Source of the DNA: Paracoccus sp. TOH
GTDB taxonomy: Bacteria; Pseudomonadota; Alphaproteobacteria; Rhodobacterales; Rhodobacteraceae
Direction: 5' to 3'
NCBI RefSeq assembly: GCF_030388245.1
Contig: NZ_CP098362.1
Coordinates: forward strand, 186,001 to 250,000
Length of the DNA: 64,000 bases
The notes below the pieces were generated by a model. The model saw only the letters and a list, made by a program, of their open reading frames with translations, had not been told where the DNA came from and did no database searches. This document shows, piece after piece, positions 45,763-56,292 of the stretch (the stretch's first letter is position 1; every line of letters starts with the position of its first letter). Made by a program: the position numbers and the translations under genes.

Positions 45763-46533
45763 TCAGAAAATGTCGGGCTCGCCGGCCGGGCGGCCGAAGT
45801 CGGTTTGCAGGAAATCGAAGTCGCAGCCCTGGTCGGCCTGGGTGACGTGCTGCAGGAACATCCAGCCATAGCCGCGCTCGAACCGGGGCTGCGGCGGGGT
45901 CCAGGCGGCGCGGCGGCGGGCCAGCTCGGCCTCGTCCACCAGCATGTCCAGGCGGCGCGCGGGCAGGTCCAGCCGCACGGTATCGCCGTTCCGCAACAGC
46001 GCCAGCGGTCCGCCGACATGGCTTTCCGGCGCGACATGCAGGATGCAGGCGCCGTAGCTGGTCCCCGACATGCGCGCGTCGGAAATCCGCAGCATGTCGC
46101 GATGGCCCTGCCTGATCAGCGCCTTGGGGATCGGCAGCATCCCCCATTCCGGAAAGCCCGGCCCGCCCTGCGGCCCGGCATTGCGCAGCACCATCACCGT
46201 GTCCGGCGTCACGTCCAGGTCGGGGTCGTCGACGGCCTTCTTCATCTCGGGATAGCTGTCGAAGACCAGCGCCGGGCCCTCGTGGAGGTGAAAGCGCGGA
46301 TCGCAGGCGGCGGGCTTGATGACCGCGCCGTCCGGGCACAGGTTGCCCTTCAGCACCGCGAGCGAACCTTCGCGATAGACCGGGTTCGACAGCGGCCGGA
46401 TCACGTCGTCATTATAGATCGCCGCGCCTTCCAGGTTCTCGCCCATGGTCTGACCGGTGACGGTCATGCAGGACAGGTCCAGCCGGTCCTCGATCCACTT
46501 CATCAGCGCGCGCAACCCGCCGGCGTAATAGAA
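45763..46533 (-). pseudogene. IlvD/EDD-family dehydratase (L-arabinonate dehydratase type), C-terminal part, split by IS
   Basis: This frame encodes the C-terminal ~257 residues of a dihydroxyacid/sugar-acid dehydratase (YYAGGLRALMKWIEDRL, LKGNLCPDGAVIKPAA, MLPIPKALIRQGHRDMLRISDARMSGTSYG). It continues exactly where the fragment at 48205-49176 breaks off. Removing the IS and one copy of the 6-base target duplication restores one frame of ~578 residues, the usual length for L-arabonate dehydratase. The enzyme would dehydrate an aldonate to a 2-keto-3-deoxy acid feeding KdgD and KGSADH. As it stands there is no intact product, and the remnant has no ribosome site of its own. Confidence 0.9.
46528..46533. 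repeat. Target-site duplication, left copy
   Basis: ATAGAA immediately left of the IS, identical to 48205-48210 on its right. In the uninterrupted gene it would occur once, within codons for Asp-Phe-Tyr-Tyr. Confidence 0.85.
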
Positions 46534-46549
46534 CCCACATTCTCCAAGT
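46534..46549 (+). repeat. IS terminal inverted repeat, left
   Basis: CCCACATTCTCCAAGT, matching the right end at 14 of 16 positions in inverse orientation. Confidence 0.85.
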
Positions 46550-46627
46550 AAGTCGCTGATTTCGCTGTCGTAATCGTGATATTTCGCATATAAATCATGG
46601 CGTTGACGGCTGCGAGGGGCGCGTTTC

Positions 46628-47983
46628 ATGGATCACCTGGAGGGTGCGGGCTTGGCGCGGGGAGATCGGGTTGATTTCGACCGCCGTGTGCGTCTGGAGT
46701 TCCGTGGTGCGCAGATCAGTTCAGACGGTGGCCTGCTGGTGATGCGCGAGCTTGATGACGTGCTCGGCCTGTCCAATCTGGCGTCGGAGGCGCTGCGAGA
46801 CAGCCGCACCGGGAAGAACACGCTCCATCGGCTTGACGGATTGTTCCGGCAATCGGTGTTCGGACGACTGGCCGGATACGAGGATGTGAACGATGCCGAC
46901 CGCTTGGCCCTCGATCCCGTGATGCGTCAGGTCGTTGGCGGCAGGGCCGTCGAGGCGCAAGCTGCTTCGGCATCGCAGATGGGACGGTTCGAGACCGAGA
47001 CGCTGGCTCTGGCCGCGAACCGGGCGGCGCTGGCCGATCTGAACGGCCAATGGATCGACCGGTTTCATGACCGCAACGGGTTGAAATACATCGTGCTGGA
47101 CATGGACAGCTCGGTCAGCCCCACCCACGGCGATCAGGAAGGTGCTGCCTGGAACGGGCATTTCGACTGCACCTGCTATCACCCCATCTTCTTGTTCAAC
47201 CAGTTTGGCATGCTGGAGCGCTGCGCCCTGCGTAACGGCAATGTCCACAGCGCCGATGGCTGGCGGGATGTCCTTGATCCCGTCATTGCCCGATATGCTG
47301 GCCGCGACCTTGGTGGACGCTTCTTCCGGGCCGACGCTGCCTACGCGATCCCCGCGATCTATATGCGGCTGGAAGAAGCCAGGTTCTTCTACGCCATCCG
47401 TCTGCCCGCCAACGCCGTCTTGCGCGAGAAGATCGCGCATCGGCTGACACGGCCCGTGGGACGGCCTTCGCTGACCAAGGTCAAACGGTTCTTCGAGGAC
47501 TTCGAGTATCAGGCGGCGTCCTGGGACAAGCCGCGCCGCGTCATCGCCAAGATCGAATGGCATCCGGGCGAGCTGTTCCCCAAAGTCGGCTTCATCGTCA
47601 CCAACCTGCCGATGGAGCCAGACTGGGTGGTGAGGTTCTACAACCAGCGCGGCACCGCAGAGCAGCACATCAAGGAAGGCAAATATGCCTTTCGCTGGAC
47701 GCGGCTGTCATGCCGGAAGTTCCGGCACAACGAGGTGCGGCTGCAACTGCACGCGCTGGCCTACAACCTGGCAACCTTCCTGCGCTGCATCGAACTGCCC
47801 GAGGCCATGGCGGACTGGTCGTTGACCAGCCTGCAACTCAAGCTGATCAAGATCGGCGCCCGCGTCGTCCGCCACGCCCGCGCCATTACCTTCCAGTTGG
47901 CCGAGGTCGCCGTCACCGGCCCGATGGTGCGGGCCGTCCTTGCCGCCATCCGCCGTCTTCGAACGCCTCCGTCATGCGCATGA
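46628..47983 (+). CDS. IS1380-family transposase
   Basis: 451 aa DDE transposase. The opening (RVRLEFRGAQISSDGGLLVMRELDDVLGL) is typical of IS1380/IS1247-like enzymes, which catalyse cut-and-paste transposition. The acidic residues are visible in LDMDSSVSPTHGDQEG, in FFRADAAYAIP and in the glutamate of NQRGTAEQHIKEGKYAF, with YNxxRG-type spacing as in IS4-clan enzymes. The gene is uninterrupted and so probably active. It starts ~95 bases inside the left end. Confidence 0.93.
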   Translation: MDHLEGAGLARGDRVDFDRRVRLEFRGAQISSDGGLLVMRELDDVLGLSNLASEALRDSRTGKNTLHRLDGLFRQSVFGRLAGYEDVNDADRLALDPVMRQVVGGRAVEAQAASASQMGRFETETLALAANRAALADLNGQWIDRFHDRNGLKYIVLDMDSSVSPTHGDQEGAAWNGHFDCTCYHPIFLFNQFGMLERCALRNGNVHSADGWRDVLDPVIARYAGRDLGGRFFRADAAYAIPAIYMRLEEARFFYAIRLPANAVLREKIAHRLTRPVGRPSLTKVKRFFEDFEYQAASWDKPRRVIAKIEWHPGELFPKVGFIVTNLPMEPDWVVRFYNQRGTAEQHIKEGKYAFRWTRLSCRKFRHNEVRLQLHALAYNLATFLRCIELPEAMADWSLTSLQLKLIKIGARVVRHARAITFQLAEVAVTGPMVRAVLAAIRRLRTPPSCA

Positions 47984-48188
47984 CCACGATCCATGCCCAA
48001 GCTGAACGAAAGCGGCAGGACAGGTCCGTCTGCCGCGCGGAAAAGCGGCTCTGCCGGGCCAGAATGCTGCGGGTTCGAGGCTTGATCCACCCGACTTCGG
48101 CCGTTTGCGCGACGACAGACACCGCTCGGGGCGAAAAACGCTTGCCCAGCGAGCAAAATCAGGCGATCTTGAAGTCAAGCGGCAGGCC

Positions 48189-48204
48189 ACTTGGGGAATG
48201 TCGG
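48189..48204 (-). repeat. IS terminal inverted repeat, right
   Basis: Read on the minus strand as CCGACATTCCCCAAGT, the partner of the left end at 46534-46549. Confidence 0.85.
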
Positions 48205-49176
<972 letters not shown>

Positions 49177-49214
49177 GACCCCTCCTTCGCGCCGGAATCA
49201 CTTGGCGCCTCGTC

Positions 49215-49236
49215 AGGAATACTAATATTTCAGTTC
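49215..49236. promoter_or_regulatory. Candidate GntR operator (site A)
   Basis: A site containing ATACTAATAT in the 142-base gap between the dehydratase start (49176) and the gntR start (49319). It has partial dyad symmetry (GAATA ... TATTTC). Close copies occur at 38071-38092 and 41721-41742, upstream of the two transporter operons. Confidence 0.6.
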
Positions 49237-49318
49237 AACAACTATATCAATAGCGTTATTTCTGTTGTTGACGCCCTGCCCAGCGCTTAGGCTTCGGGCG
49301 ATCGAAGGAGTGTTCGGA

Positions 49319-50029
49319 ATGGCGACATCGCTTGCGGCCAGCCTGGGCTTGCCCGCCACCCCCAGCCAGGCGGGGGGCGGCACCGTGCAGCGCGTCTATG
49401 AAAGCCTGCGCAAGCGCATCATCACCCTGGAACTGCCGCCCGACACCACCCTGTCGCGCACCGACCTGACCGAGACCTATGGCGTCAGCCAGACCCCGAT
49501 CCGCGAGGCGCTGCAGCTGCTCAAGCAGGAAGGGCTGGTGCATATCTTCCCGCAATCCAAGACCACGGTGACGCGGATCGACATCCCCCGCACCTACGAG
49601 GCGCATTTCCTGCGCGTGGCCCTGGAAACCGAGGTCTGCCGCCGGCTGGCGGCCGAGCGCGACGCCGAGACCGTGACCCGCGCCCGCTCGATCGTGCGCA
49701 TGCAGGAAGCGATCGCCGACGATTCCAGCCAGATCGCCGTGTTCCAGGAACTGGACGAGCTGTTCCACCAGACGCTGTTCGCCGGCCTCGGCCGCGCCGG
49801 GCTGCATCAGCTGGTGCGCGAACGCTCGGGCCATCTGGAGCGCATCCGCCGCCTGCACCTGCCCGAAAAGGGCAAGGTGCTGAACATCCTGGCCGGGCAT
49901 TACGCCATCCTGGACGGCATCGCCTCGGGCGATCCCGAGGCGGCGATGGCGGCGATCCGCGACCATCTCAGCCAGACCGTGGCCAAGGTCGAGGAATTGC
50001 GCCAGGAATTCCCGGCCTATTTCGACTGA
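49319..50029 (+). CDS. GntR-family (FadR/FCD type) transcriptional regulator
   Basis: 236 aa. The N-terminal winged helix (VYESLRKRIITLELPPDTTLSRTDLTETYGVSQTPIREALQLLKQEGLVHIFPQSKTTVTRID in outline) is followed by an all-helical FCD ligand domain with metal-type histidines (FHQTLF, HYAILDGI, DHLSQ). The family senses carboxylic or sugar acids. It is divergent from the dehydratase operon, with GAAGGAG before the ATG. It probably represses the sugar-acid genes through the three motif copies described here. Its last 13 bases overlap the end of the convergent siderophore ATPase gene. Confidence 0.9.
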   Translation: MATSLAASLGLPATPSQAGGGTVQRVYESLRKRIITLELPPDTTLSRTDLTETYGVSQTPIREALQLLKQEGLVHIFPQSKTTVTRIDIPRTYEAHFLRVALETEVCRRLAAERDAETVTRARSIVRMQEAIADDSSQIAVFQELDELFHQTLFAGLGRAGLHQLVRERSGHLERIRRLHLPEKGKVLNILAGHYAILDGIASGDPEAAMAAIRDHLSQTVAKVEELRQEFPAYFD

Positions 50030-50868
50030 GCCTGCCGCGCCTGCGCCTTGCCGCCGGGCTCGGCCGTGGCACCGATGCGGTGCCGGCCGATGGGCAGCAT
50101 CATCGGCCGGCCCGAGATCGGATCGGTCACCACGCGGCTGTCCAGCCCGAAGACGGCGCGCAAGGTCTCGGCGGTCAGCACCGTCTCGGGCGGGCCCGAG
50201 GCGTAAAGCCGGCCCCGGCGCATCGCCACCAGCAGGTCGGCATAGCGCGCCGCCAGGTTCAGGTCGTGCAGCACCATGACGATGGTGGTGCCGCGGGTCA
50301 GGTTCAGATCGACCAGCAGGTCCAGCACCTCGACCTGGTGGCTGACATCCAGGAAGGTCGTCGGCTCGTCCAGCAGCAGGATGCCGGTCGCTTGCGCCAG
50401 CGCCATGGCGATCCAGACCCGCTGGCGCTGGCCGCCTGACAGCTCGTCCACCGGCCGCTCGGCCAGCTCGGCGGTCCGGGTGGCGTCCAGCGCCGCGGCG
50501 ACGGCGCGGTCGTCCTCGGCGCTCCAGCGGCTCATCAGACCGTGATGCGGGTGGCGGCCGCGGCCGACCAGCTCGGCCACGGTGATGCCCTCGGGGGCGA
50601 TGGGCGATTGCGGCAGCAGCCCCAGCGTCCGCGCCAGCTCGCGGGCCGGGATGCGGTGGATGGCGCGGCCGTCCAGCGTCACCTGGCCCTGCGCCGGGGC
50701 CAGCAGCCGCGCCAGGCTGCGCAGCAGCGTGGACTTGCCGCAGGCATTGGCCCCGACGATGGCGGTGATGCGGCCCGGCGCGACGGCAAGGTCCAGGTCG
50801 CGCAGGATGGCGGCCTCGCCATAGCCGGCGGTCAGCCGCTCGGCGATCAGTCGGTTCTCGGCGGTCAC
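50017..50868 (-). CDS. Siderophore ABC transporter ATP-binding protein (FepC/FhuC family)
   Basis: 283 aa. Walker A GANACGKST (with a cysteine in the loop), LPQSPIAPEGITVAELV, signature LSGGQRQRVWIAMALAQ, Walker B ILLLDEPTTFLD and LHDLNLAARYAD follow the FepC pattern. It starts with GTG overlapping the permease stop (GTGA), behind an AGGAGG site. It is the last gene of the iron-siderophore importer operon. Confidence 0.9.
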   Translation of the reverse strand: MTAENRLIAERLTAGYGEAAILRDLDLAVAPGRITAIVGANACGKSTLLRSLARLLAPAQGQVTLDGRAIHRIPARELARTLGLLPQSPIAPEGITVAELVGRGRHPHHGLMSRWSAEDDRAVAAALDATRTAELAERPVDELSGGQRQRVWIAMALAQATGILLLDEPTTFLDVSHQVEVLDLLVDLNLTRGTTIVMVLHDLNLAARYADLLVAMRRGRLYASGPPETVLTAETLRAVFGLDSRVVTDPISGRPMMLPIGRHRIGATAEPGGKAQARQAQSK

Positions 50869-51902
50869 AGCGAGCCTCCTGCGCGGTTCACCCGCACGAT
50901 CAGGTAGATCAGATAGGGCGCCCCCAGCGCCCCGGTGACGACGCCGACCGGATAGCGGCCCGGCATCAGGAACTGCCCGCAATAATCGCCGGCCAGCACC
51001 AGCGCCGCGCCGACCAGCGCCGAGGGCAGCAGCAGCGAGCCGCCGCTGCCGACGATCCGCGCCGCGATCGGCCCCGACAGGAAGGCGACGAAGGCGATGG
51101 GCCCGGTGATCGCCGTCGCCACGGCGATCATGCCCACCGCGCAGCCGATCACCAGCGTCCGCGTCGGCCCGACCCGGACGCCAAGCGCGGCGGCCATGTC
51201 CTCGCCCATGCGCAGCGCCTCGAGGTCGCGCGACCGCGCCAGCAGCGCCCCGCCCGCCAGCACCAGCACCGCCAGCAGCGGCAGCGCCTGGTCCAGCCGG
51301 GCGCCGTTGACGCTGCCGGTCAGCCAGCGCAGCGCCTGCTGCAGATCCCAGGCCGGGGCGCGCGACAGCGTATAGGCAATGACGCTGTGCAGCATGGCGG
51401 CGACGCCGATGCCGACCAGGATCAGCCGGGTGCCGGCGACGCCGCCGCGAAAGGACAGCCCGTAGATCGCCAGCGCCACCGCCAGCCCCGCCGCCACGGC
51501 CAGGATCGGCACCGCCGGCCCGCTGATCCCCAGCACCACGATGGCCAGCACCGCCGCGGCGCTGGCGCCTGAGCTGATGCCGATGATGTCGGGGCTGGCC
51601 AGCGGATTGCGCAGCATGATCTGGAAGGCCGCACCGCCCATGCCGAAGCACAGCCCGGCCAGCACCGACAGCACCGCGCGCGGCAGCCGCAGCTGGCGCA
51701 CGGTGAAGCCGGCGCCCGGCACCTCCTCGCCGGCCAGCACGCGGATCACCTGCCCGGGCGGGGTGAAGGATTGGCCCAGCATCAGCGTCAGCCCCAGCAT
51801 TGCGGCGATCAGCAGCGCCAGCCCGGCCAGGATGGCCCGGCGCCGGCGGCAGCGGCGCTGCCGCGCGGCGGCGATGGCGGCAAGCGTAGGGGTGTCGGCC
51901 AT
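50865..51902 (-). CDS. Siderophore ABC transporter permease (FecD/FepG family)
   Basis: 345 aa. LRLPRAVLSVLAGLCFGMGGAAFQIMLRNPLASPDIIGISSGASAAAV is the FecCD signature; GPIAFVAFLSGPIAARI and a C-terminal LPVG-type PGRYPVGVVTGALGAPYLIYLIVR complete the pattern. About nine to ten helices are expected. The short arginine-rich N-terminus precedes the first helix. It lies two bases from the other permease and forms the channel with it. Confidence 0.9.
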   Translation of the reverse strand: MADTPTLAAIAAARQRRCRRRRAILAGLALLIAAMLGLTLMLGQSFTPPGQVIRVLAGEEVPGAGFTVRQLRLPRAVLSVLAGLCFGMGGAAFQIMLRNPLASPDIIGISSGASAAAVLAIVVLGISGPAVPILAVAAGLAVALAIYGLSFRGGVAGTRLILVGIGVAAMLHSVIAYTLSRAPAWDLQQALRWLTGSVNGARLDQALPLLAVLVLAGGALLARSRDLEALRMGEDMAAALGVRVGPTRTLVIGCAVGMIAVATAITGPIAFVAFLSGPIAARIVGSGGSLLLPSALVGAALVLAGDYCGQFLMPGRYPVGVVTGALGAPYLIYLIVRVNRAGGSL

Positions 51903-51904
51903 GG

Positions 51905-52930
51905 TCACAGCGCGCGCAGCCGCTGGCGGCGCACGATCCAGATGAAGAAGGGCGCACCGACGAAGGCGGTGACGATGCCCACGTCCAGCTCGCCCGGCCG
52001 GGCCAGGATGCGGCCCAGAATGTCCGAGACCAAGAGCAACCCCGCCCCGGCCAGCGCCGAGAAGGGCAGCAGCCAGCGGTGATCGGTGCCGACCAGCAGC
52101 CGGCAGCAATGCGGCACCACCAAGCCGACAAAGCCGATGGGGCCGCAGACCGCCGTGGTCGCGCCGCACAGCAGGATGGCGCCCAGCCCGGCGATGGCGC
52201 GGGTGCGGGCGACATTCTCGCCCAGGCCGGCGGCCAGTTCGTCGCCCAGCGCCAGCGCGTTCAGCTTGCGCGCCCAAAGCAGGCTGATCGCGAAGCCCGC
52301 CGCCAGGAAGGGCAGTACCGGCGCCAGCCGCGCAAAGGTGGCGCCGCCGACGCCGCCGATCTGCCAGGACTGGATGCCCCCGGCGATGTCGCCGCGCGGC
52401 AGCACCACCGCGATCACCAGCGACGAGAAGGCCACCGAGGTCGCCGCCCCCGCCAGCGCCAGCTTCAGCGGCGTGGCGCCGCCCCGGCCCAGCGAGCCGA
52501 TGACATAGACGAAGACCGCCGTCAGCCCGGCGCCCAGGATCGCCGCCCAGATATAGGCCTCGGCCGAGGTGATCGAAAGCCAGGCCACGCCCACCACCAC
52601 CGCCAGCGCCGCGCCCATGTTGATGCCCAGAATGCCCGGATCGGCCAGCGGGTTGCGGGTGACGCCCTGCAGCAGCGCCCCGGACAGGCCCAGCGCCGCC
52701 CCGGCCAGACCGGCCAGCGAGGTGCGCGGCAGCCGCGCGGCGACGGCGGCCTGGCCGATGGTCTCGGCCCGGCCGGCCAGCGCGGCGGCGATGTCGTCCC
52801 AGCCCACCTCGCGGGTACCGATCGCCACCGACAGCCCGCAAAGCAGCGCCACCAGCAGCAGCGCCGCCGCCAGCCCCAACGTGTTGCGCGCCGTCCGGCG
52901 GCACGGCAGGACGCCGGCCTGCATCGTCAT
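51905..52930 (-). CDS. Siderophore ABC transporter permease (FecC/FepD family)
   Basis: 341 aa. ARLPRTSLAGLAGAALGLSGALLQGVTRNPLADPGILGINMGAALAVV and CGPIGFVGLVVPHCCRLLVGTDHRWLLPFSALAGAGLLLVSDILGRIL are the conserved FecC-type blocks. It overlaps the binding-protein stop by four bases. Together with the second permease it carries ferric siderophore across the inner membrane. Confidence 0.9.
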   Translation of the reverse strand: MTMQAGVLPCRRTARNTLGLAAALLLVALLCGLSVAIGTREVGWDDIAAALAGRAETIGQAAVAARLPRTSLAGLAGAALGLSGALLQGVTRNPLADPGILGINMGAALAVVVGVAWLSITSAEAYIWAAILGAGLTAVFVYVIGSLGRGGATPLKLALAGAATSVAFSSLVIAVVLPRGDIAGGIQSWQIGGVGGATFARLAPVLPFLAAGFAISLLWARKLNALALGDELAAGLGENVARTRAIAGLGAILLCGATTAVCGPIGFVGLVVPHCCRLLVGTDHRWLLPFSALAGAGLLLVSDILGRILARPGELDVGIVTAFVGAPFFIWIVRRQRLRAL

Positions 52931-53931
52931 CGGGCCTTGCCGGCGGCGGCCTCGGCCAGCCGCGCCACGTAATCGTCCAGCACCCAGGGGATCGACAGCG
53001 GCGTCGGGTTGGCCGCCGTGCCCAGGGGATCGCTGCCCAGCATCACCAGCGCATCGTTCCGGACCGCCGGCATGTGCGAGATCAGCGGATCCTGCCGCAT
53101 CGCCTCGAACAGGTCGCGGCTGCCATAGGTCACCAGGATGTCCACATCGTCGAAGCTGTCGATCCGCTCGGCGCTGACCTGACCCGAGAAACTGCCATCC
53201 GCCGAGGCCGCGACCACGCTTTGCGGCGAGCGCAGCCCCAGATCGGCGAAGAACTGCACCCGCGTGTCATGGGTGGTATAGAAGCTGACCAGGCTGAGAT
53301 TGGTGGTGTCGAGATGGGTCACGAACATCGCCGATTTTCCGGCCAGCTGCGGATGTTTGGCCAGCGTGCCGGCGATCCGGCCCTCGATGCGGGCGATCAG
53401 CGCCTCGCCCTCGGCCTGCAGGCCCAGGCCGGCGCTGTTCAGCCGGATCATCTCGCGCCAGTCCGTCGCCCAGGGCGTCTCGGGATAGGCGACGACCGGG
53501 GCGATCTGGCTCAGCGTGTCGTAATCGGCCCGGCTGAGCCCGGAATAGGCGGCCAGGATGACATCGGGGCGGCTGGCGGCGACCGCCTCGAAGTCGATGC
53601 CGTCGCCCTCGTCGAACAGGGCCGGGGTTTCGGCGCCCAGCTCCTGCAGCCGCGCCTCGACCCAGGGCAGCACGCCGTCGCCGTCGTCATCGCCGAAACG
53701 CGCCGCGGCGAAGCCGACCGGCACGATGCCCAGCGCCAGCGGCACCTCGTGATTGGCCCAGGCCACGGTGGCGACCCGCTGCGGCCTGGCGGGGATGGTG
53801 GTGGTGCCGAAGGCGTGGCGGATCTCCAGCGGAAAGCCCGCCGGCGCCGGGGTCTCGGCGCGGCCGGCCATCGGTGCCAGCGCGGCCAGCAGGGCCCAGG
53901 CCAGCACGGGGCGGATTCGGTCTCGGGGCAT
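52927..53931 (-). CDS. Iron-siderophore ABC transporter substrate-binding protein
   Basis: 334 aa. Signal peptide MPRDRIRPVLAWALLAALAPMAGRA, then RHAFGTTTIPARPQRVATVAWANHEVPLALGIVPVG, the class III siderophore-binder start, with DGDGVLPWVEARL and RPDVILAAYSGL. The ATG at 53931 follows GGAAGGAA; an ATG 14 codons upstream is possible. It delivers siderophore from the TonB receptor to the permeases. It lies ~146 bases from the receptor gene, in the same direction. Confidence 0.88.
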   Translation of the reverse strand: MPRDRIRPVLAWALLAALAPMAGRAETPAPAGFPLEIRHAFGTTTIPARPQRVATVAWANHEVPLALGIVPVGFAAARFGDDDGDGVLPWVEARLQELGAETPALFDEGDGIDFEAVAASRPDVILAAYSGLSRADYDTLSQIAPVVAYPETPWATDWREMIRLNSAGLGLQAEGEALIARIEGRIAGTLAKHPQLAGKSAMFVTHLDTTNLSLVSFYTTHDTRVQFFADLGLRSPQSVVAASADGSFSGQVSAERIDSFDDVDILVTYGSRDLFEAMRQDPLISHMPAVRNDALVMLGSDPLGTAANPTPLSIPWVLDDYVARLAEAAAGKAR

Positions 53932-54077
53932 GATGCGGTTCCTTCCACGGGCGGCGGCCAGGGGCGGTTTCATGCCGCCCGGCGCGAGTCAAGACAGGGC
54001 CGGTCCGGACAAGGACACGGATCCGCGTCCCGGCCGGCGACGGGCCGCCATCGCAGCGGCGACACGCAGATCGGATC

Positions 54078-56195
54078 CTACCAGCGGTGGCGCAAGGTGG
54101 CCTGCACGCTGCGGCCGTCGCCATAGAAGATCGAGGTGTTGGTGAAGTTGTATTCCGAGATGTATTTCCGGTCGAACAGGTTCGACACGTTCACCGCCAG
54201 CTCGGTCTTGTCGGTCAGCGGATAGCTGGCCATCGCGTCGAAGACCACCGCCGAACCGATCTTGACCGTATTGCCGTCATCCGACCAGCGCGAGCCAAGG
54301 AAACGCGCCCCGCCGCCCAGCCGCAGCCCGGCCGCCGGGCTGTTGTCCGCGAAGGTGTAATCCGCCCAGACCGAGGCCAGATGCTTCGGCGTCAGCTCGG
54401 GGGAGTTGCCGGCATTCGGGCCGCCGACGATCTCGGAATCCCAATAGGAATAGGAAAACAGCAGGTTGGCCTGGTCGCCGACGGGCATGCGGCCCTCGAT
54501 CTCCAGCCCGCGCACGTCGATGCGGCCGACCTGCGAATAGGTGAAGTCGTCGTTCACCCGCGGCACGTTGGTCTGGCTCAGGTCGAACAGCGCCGCGCTC
54601 AGCAAGGCATCGCCCCCGGCAGGCCGGTATTTCATTCCCAGTTCGTATTGCCGCCCCTCTTGCGGCTCGGGCGCGTCGGTCAGCGCCGGCACATAGCCCG
54701 AGGAGACCGGCTCGAAGGATTCCGAATAATTGGCATAGACCGCCAGGTCGGGATTGATCTTGTGGGTCAGGCCCAGGCGCTTGGTGAAGGCGTCCTGCTC
54801 GTTCGTGCCGGCAGCGGCGCCGGTATCGGTCCTGACCGTGTCGTAACGCCCGCCCAGCGTCAGGATCCAGCGGTCGCCGAAGGTCAGTTCCTGTTGCAGA
54901 TAGATGCCGGTCGACTTCTGCGTCATGTCGTAGATGGTGCCGCCCGCCGGGGCAAGGCAGCGCAGGCCGCAGGGCACCGGGTCGTCGATATCGACCGAAG
55001 GCACGGTGAAATAATCCACGGCCTCGTCAAGGTCGTCCTTGACATATTCCACGCCCAGCAGCGAACGGCTGCCGACATTGCCGAAGTCGCGGTCGTATTG
55101 CAGCTGGTTGTCGATGGCGAAGCGCTTCAGCTCGCCATCGACCTCGTAGGCCGAGCGCAGGACGTCATCGCCGCTGAGCCCGCTGACATAGGCCTGCTTC
55201 AGGTTCATGTCGAAAGAGGAATAGCGCGCGTTCTGGCGGAAGGTCAGGCCGTTGCCGAAATCATGGCTGAACTCATAGCCGAAGCTGCGCTCGATCCGGT
55301 CGAGCGCATTGAAATCCGGCTCGCCGAAATAGGTGTCGCGCGACACGGCCGAGCCGACGGGAATGCTGTTTCCGGCATTGCCGTCGATGTCGTAGTAATT
55401 CGCCAGCAGCGTCAGCGCCGTCGCATCGCCGGGCTTCCAGGTCAGCGCCCCGGCAAGATAGGCGCGGTCGTCGTTCAGCGCCGGGCTGCCATCCTCGCTG
55501 TCCTGCAGTTTCGCGGTCAGGCGATAGGTCCAGGTCCCGTCCGCGTCGATCGGGGCGCCGAAATCCACGCCGGTCTCGGCGATGCCGTCGCCGGCGGTCA
55601 CGAAGACCTCGCCGAAAGGATCGCTTTGCGGCCGCTTGGTGATGACATTGACCAGCCCGCCCGGCCCGTTCAACCCGAACAGGCTCGAGGTCGAGCCTTT
55701 CAGCACCTCGATGCGCTGGACCGAATAGGGCTCGATCCGGCCGCCGGTGAAGTTGAAGGTGCGCAGCGGCAGGCCGTCGCGATAGGTGCCGGATGCCGAA
55801 AAGCCGCGGATGCGATAGAAGTCGTAACGGTTGTCGGAACCGTATTCGTCAACCGAAACGCTGGACGTATAGGACAGCGCCTGCATGAGGGTCCGCGGGT
55901 CGCGGGTCCGAAGATCGTCCTCGGTCACCACCGAGACCTGCGCCGGCACCTCCACCAGTTCGGTCGGGGTTTTCGAGCCGGTGGCGGTATGGCCCTCGAC
56001 GATGGAATTGTCCGCCGCCCGGATCGCGCCGCCGGTCAGGGTCACGGTCTCCAGCACGATGGGTTGGGATTCCACGCCGTCCTGCGCCATTGCGGTGCCT
56101 GCCAGCACAAGCGCGGTTCCCGACCAGAGCAGCGACCGGGCGGCACGATGGGACAGGGGTTTGTTCCGGGCGAAGCCGGTTCGTTGCACGGCCAT
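54078..56195 (-). CDS. TonB-dependent siderophore receptor
   Basis: 705 aa. A long signal peptide (cleaved near AMAQ) is followed by a plug domain (PTELVEVPAQVSVVTEDDLRTRDPRTLMQALSYTSSV, YRIRGFSASGTYRDGLPLR, RIEVLKGSTSSLFGLNGPGGLVNVITKRP) and an outer-membrane beta-barrel ending in the aromatic ATLRHRW. This is the ferrichrome/pyoverdine-type subfamily. An extracellular loop has a close cysteine pair (CGLRC). CAGGAGTG precedes the ATG. The gene lies in one direction with the importer genes and next to an AraC regulator, and iron-regulated expression is expected. Confidence 0.92.
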   Translation of the reverse strand: MAVQRTGFARNKPLSHRAARSLLWSGTALVLAGTAMAQDGVESQPIVLETVTLTGGAIRAADNSIVEGHTATGSKTPTELVEVPAQVSVVTEDDLRTRDPRTLMQALSYTSSVSVDEYGSDNRYDFYRIRGFSASGTYRDGLPLRTFNFTGGRIEPYSVQRIEVLKGSTSSLFGLNGPGGLVNVITKRPQSDPFGEVFVTAGDGIAETGVDFGAPIDADGTWTYRLTAKLQDSEDGSPALNDDRAYLAGALTWKPGDATALTLLANYYDIDGNAGNSIPVGSAVSRDTYFGEPDFNALDRIERSFGYEFSHDFGNGLTFRQNARYSSFDMNLKQAYVSGLSGDDVLRSAYEVDGELKRFAIDNQLQYDRDFGNVGSRSLLGVEYVKDDLDEAVDYFTVPSVDIDDPVPCGLRCLAPAGGTIYDMTQKSTGIYLQQELTFGDRWILTLGGRYDTVRTDTGAAAGTNEQDAFTKRLGLTHKINPDLAVYANYSESFEPVSSGYVPALTDAPEPQEGRQYELGMKYRPAGGDALLSAALFDLSQTNVPRVNDDFTYSQVGRIDVRGLEIEGRMPVGDQANLLFSYSYWDSEIVGGPNAGNSPELTPKHLASVWADYTFADNSPAAGLRLGGGARFLGSRWSDDGNTVKIGSAVVFDAMASYPLTDKTELAVNVSNLFDRKYISEYNFTNTSIFYGDGRSVQATLRHRW

Positions 56196-56292
56196 GAGGC
56201 ACTCCTGTAGTATGATCCTGCTGGCAATGCTGATCTGGCTGGCTTCGACAGGAACGAAGGACTGGCTGGGTCGTTTACCGCAAGCCGGGCGG

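Larger units (their letters stand above)
46534..48204 (+). mobile_element. IS1380-family insertion sequence, complete
   Basis: 1671 bases bounded by imperfect terminal inverted repeats: CCCACATTCTCCAAGT at the left (46534-46549) and, read inward from the right (48204-48189), CCGACATTCCCCAAGT, 14 of 16 identical. It carries one transposase gene and is flanked by a 6-base direct repeat. It is inserted in, and oriented opposite to, a dehydratase gene. Intact ends, an uninterrupted transposase and a clean duplication indicate a fairly recent insertion. About 220 bases follow the transposase stop inside the element without a recognisable gene. Confidence 0.93.

Noticed and set aside
43480..46551. 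A 1023-residue rightward open frame
   Set aside because: It is antisense to four recognisable leftward enzymes and has no family motif; high GC makes long antisense frames common here.
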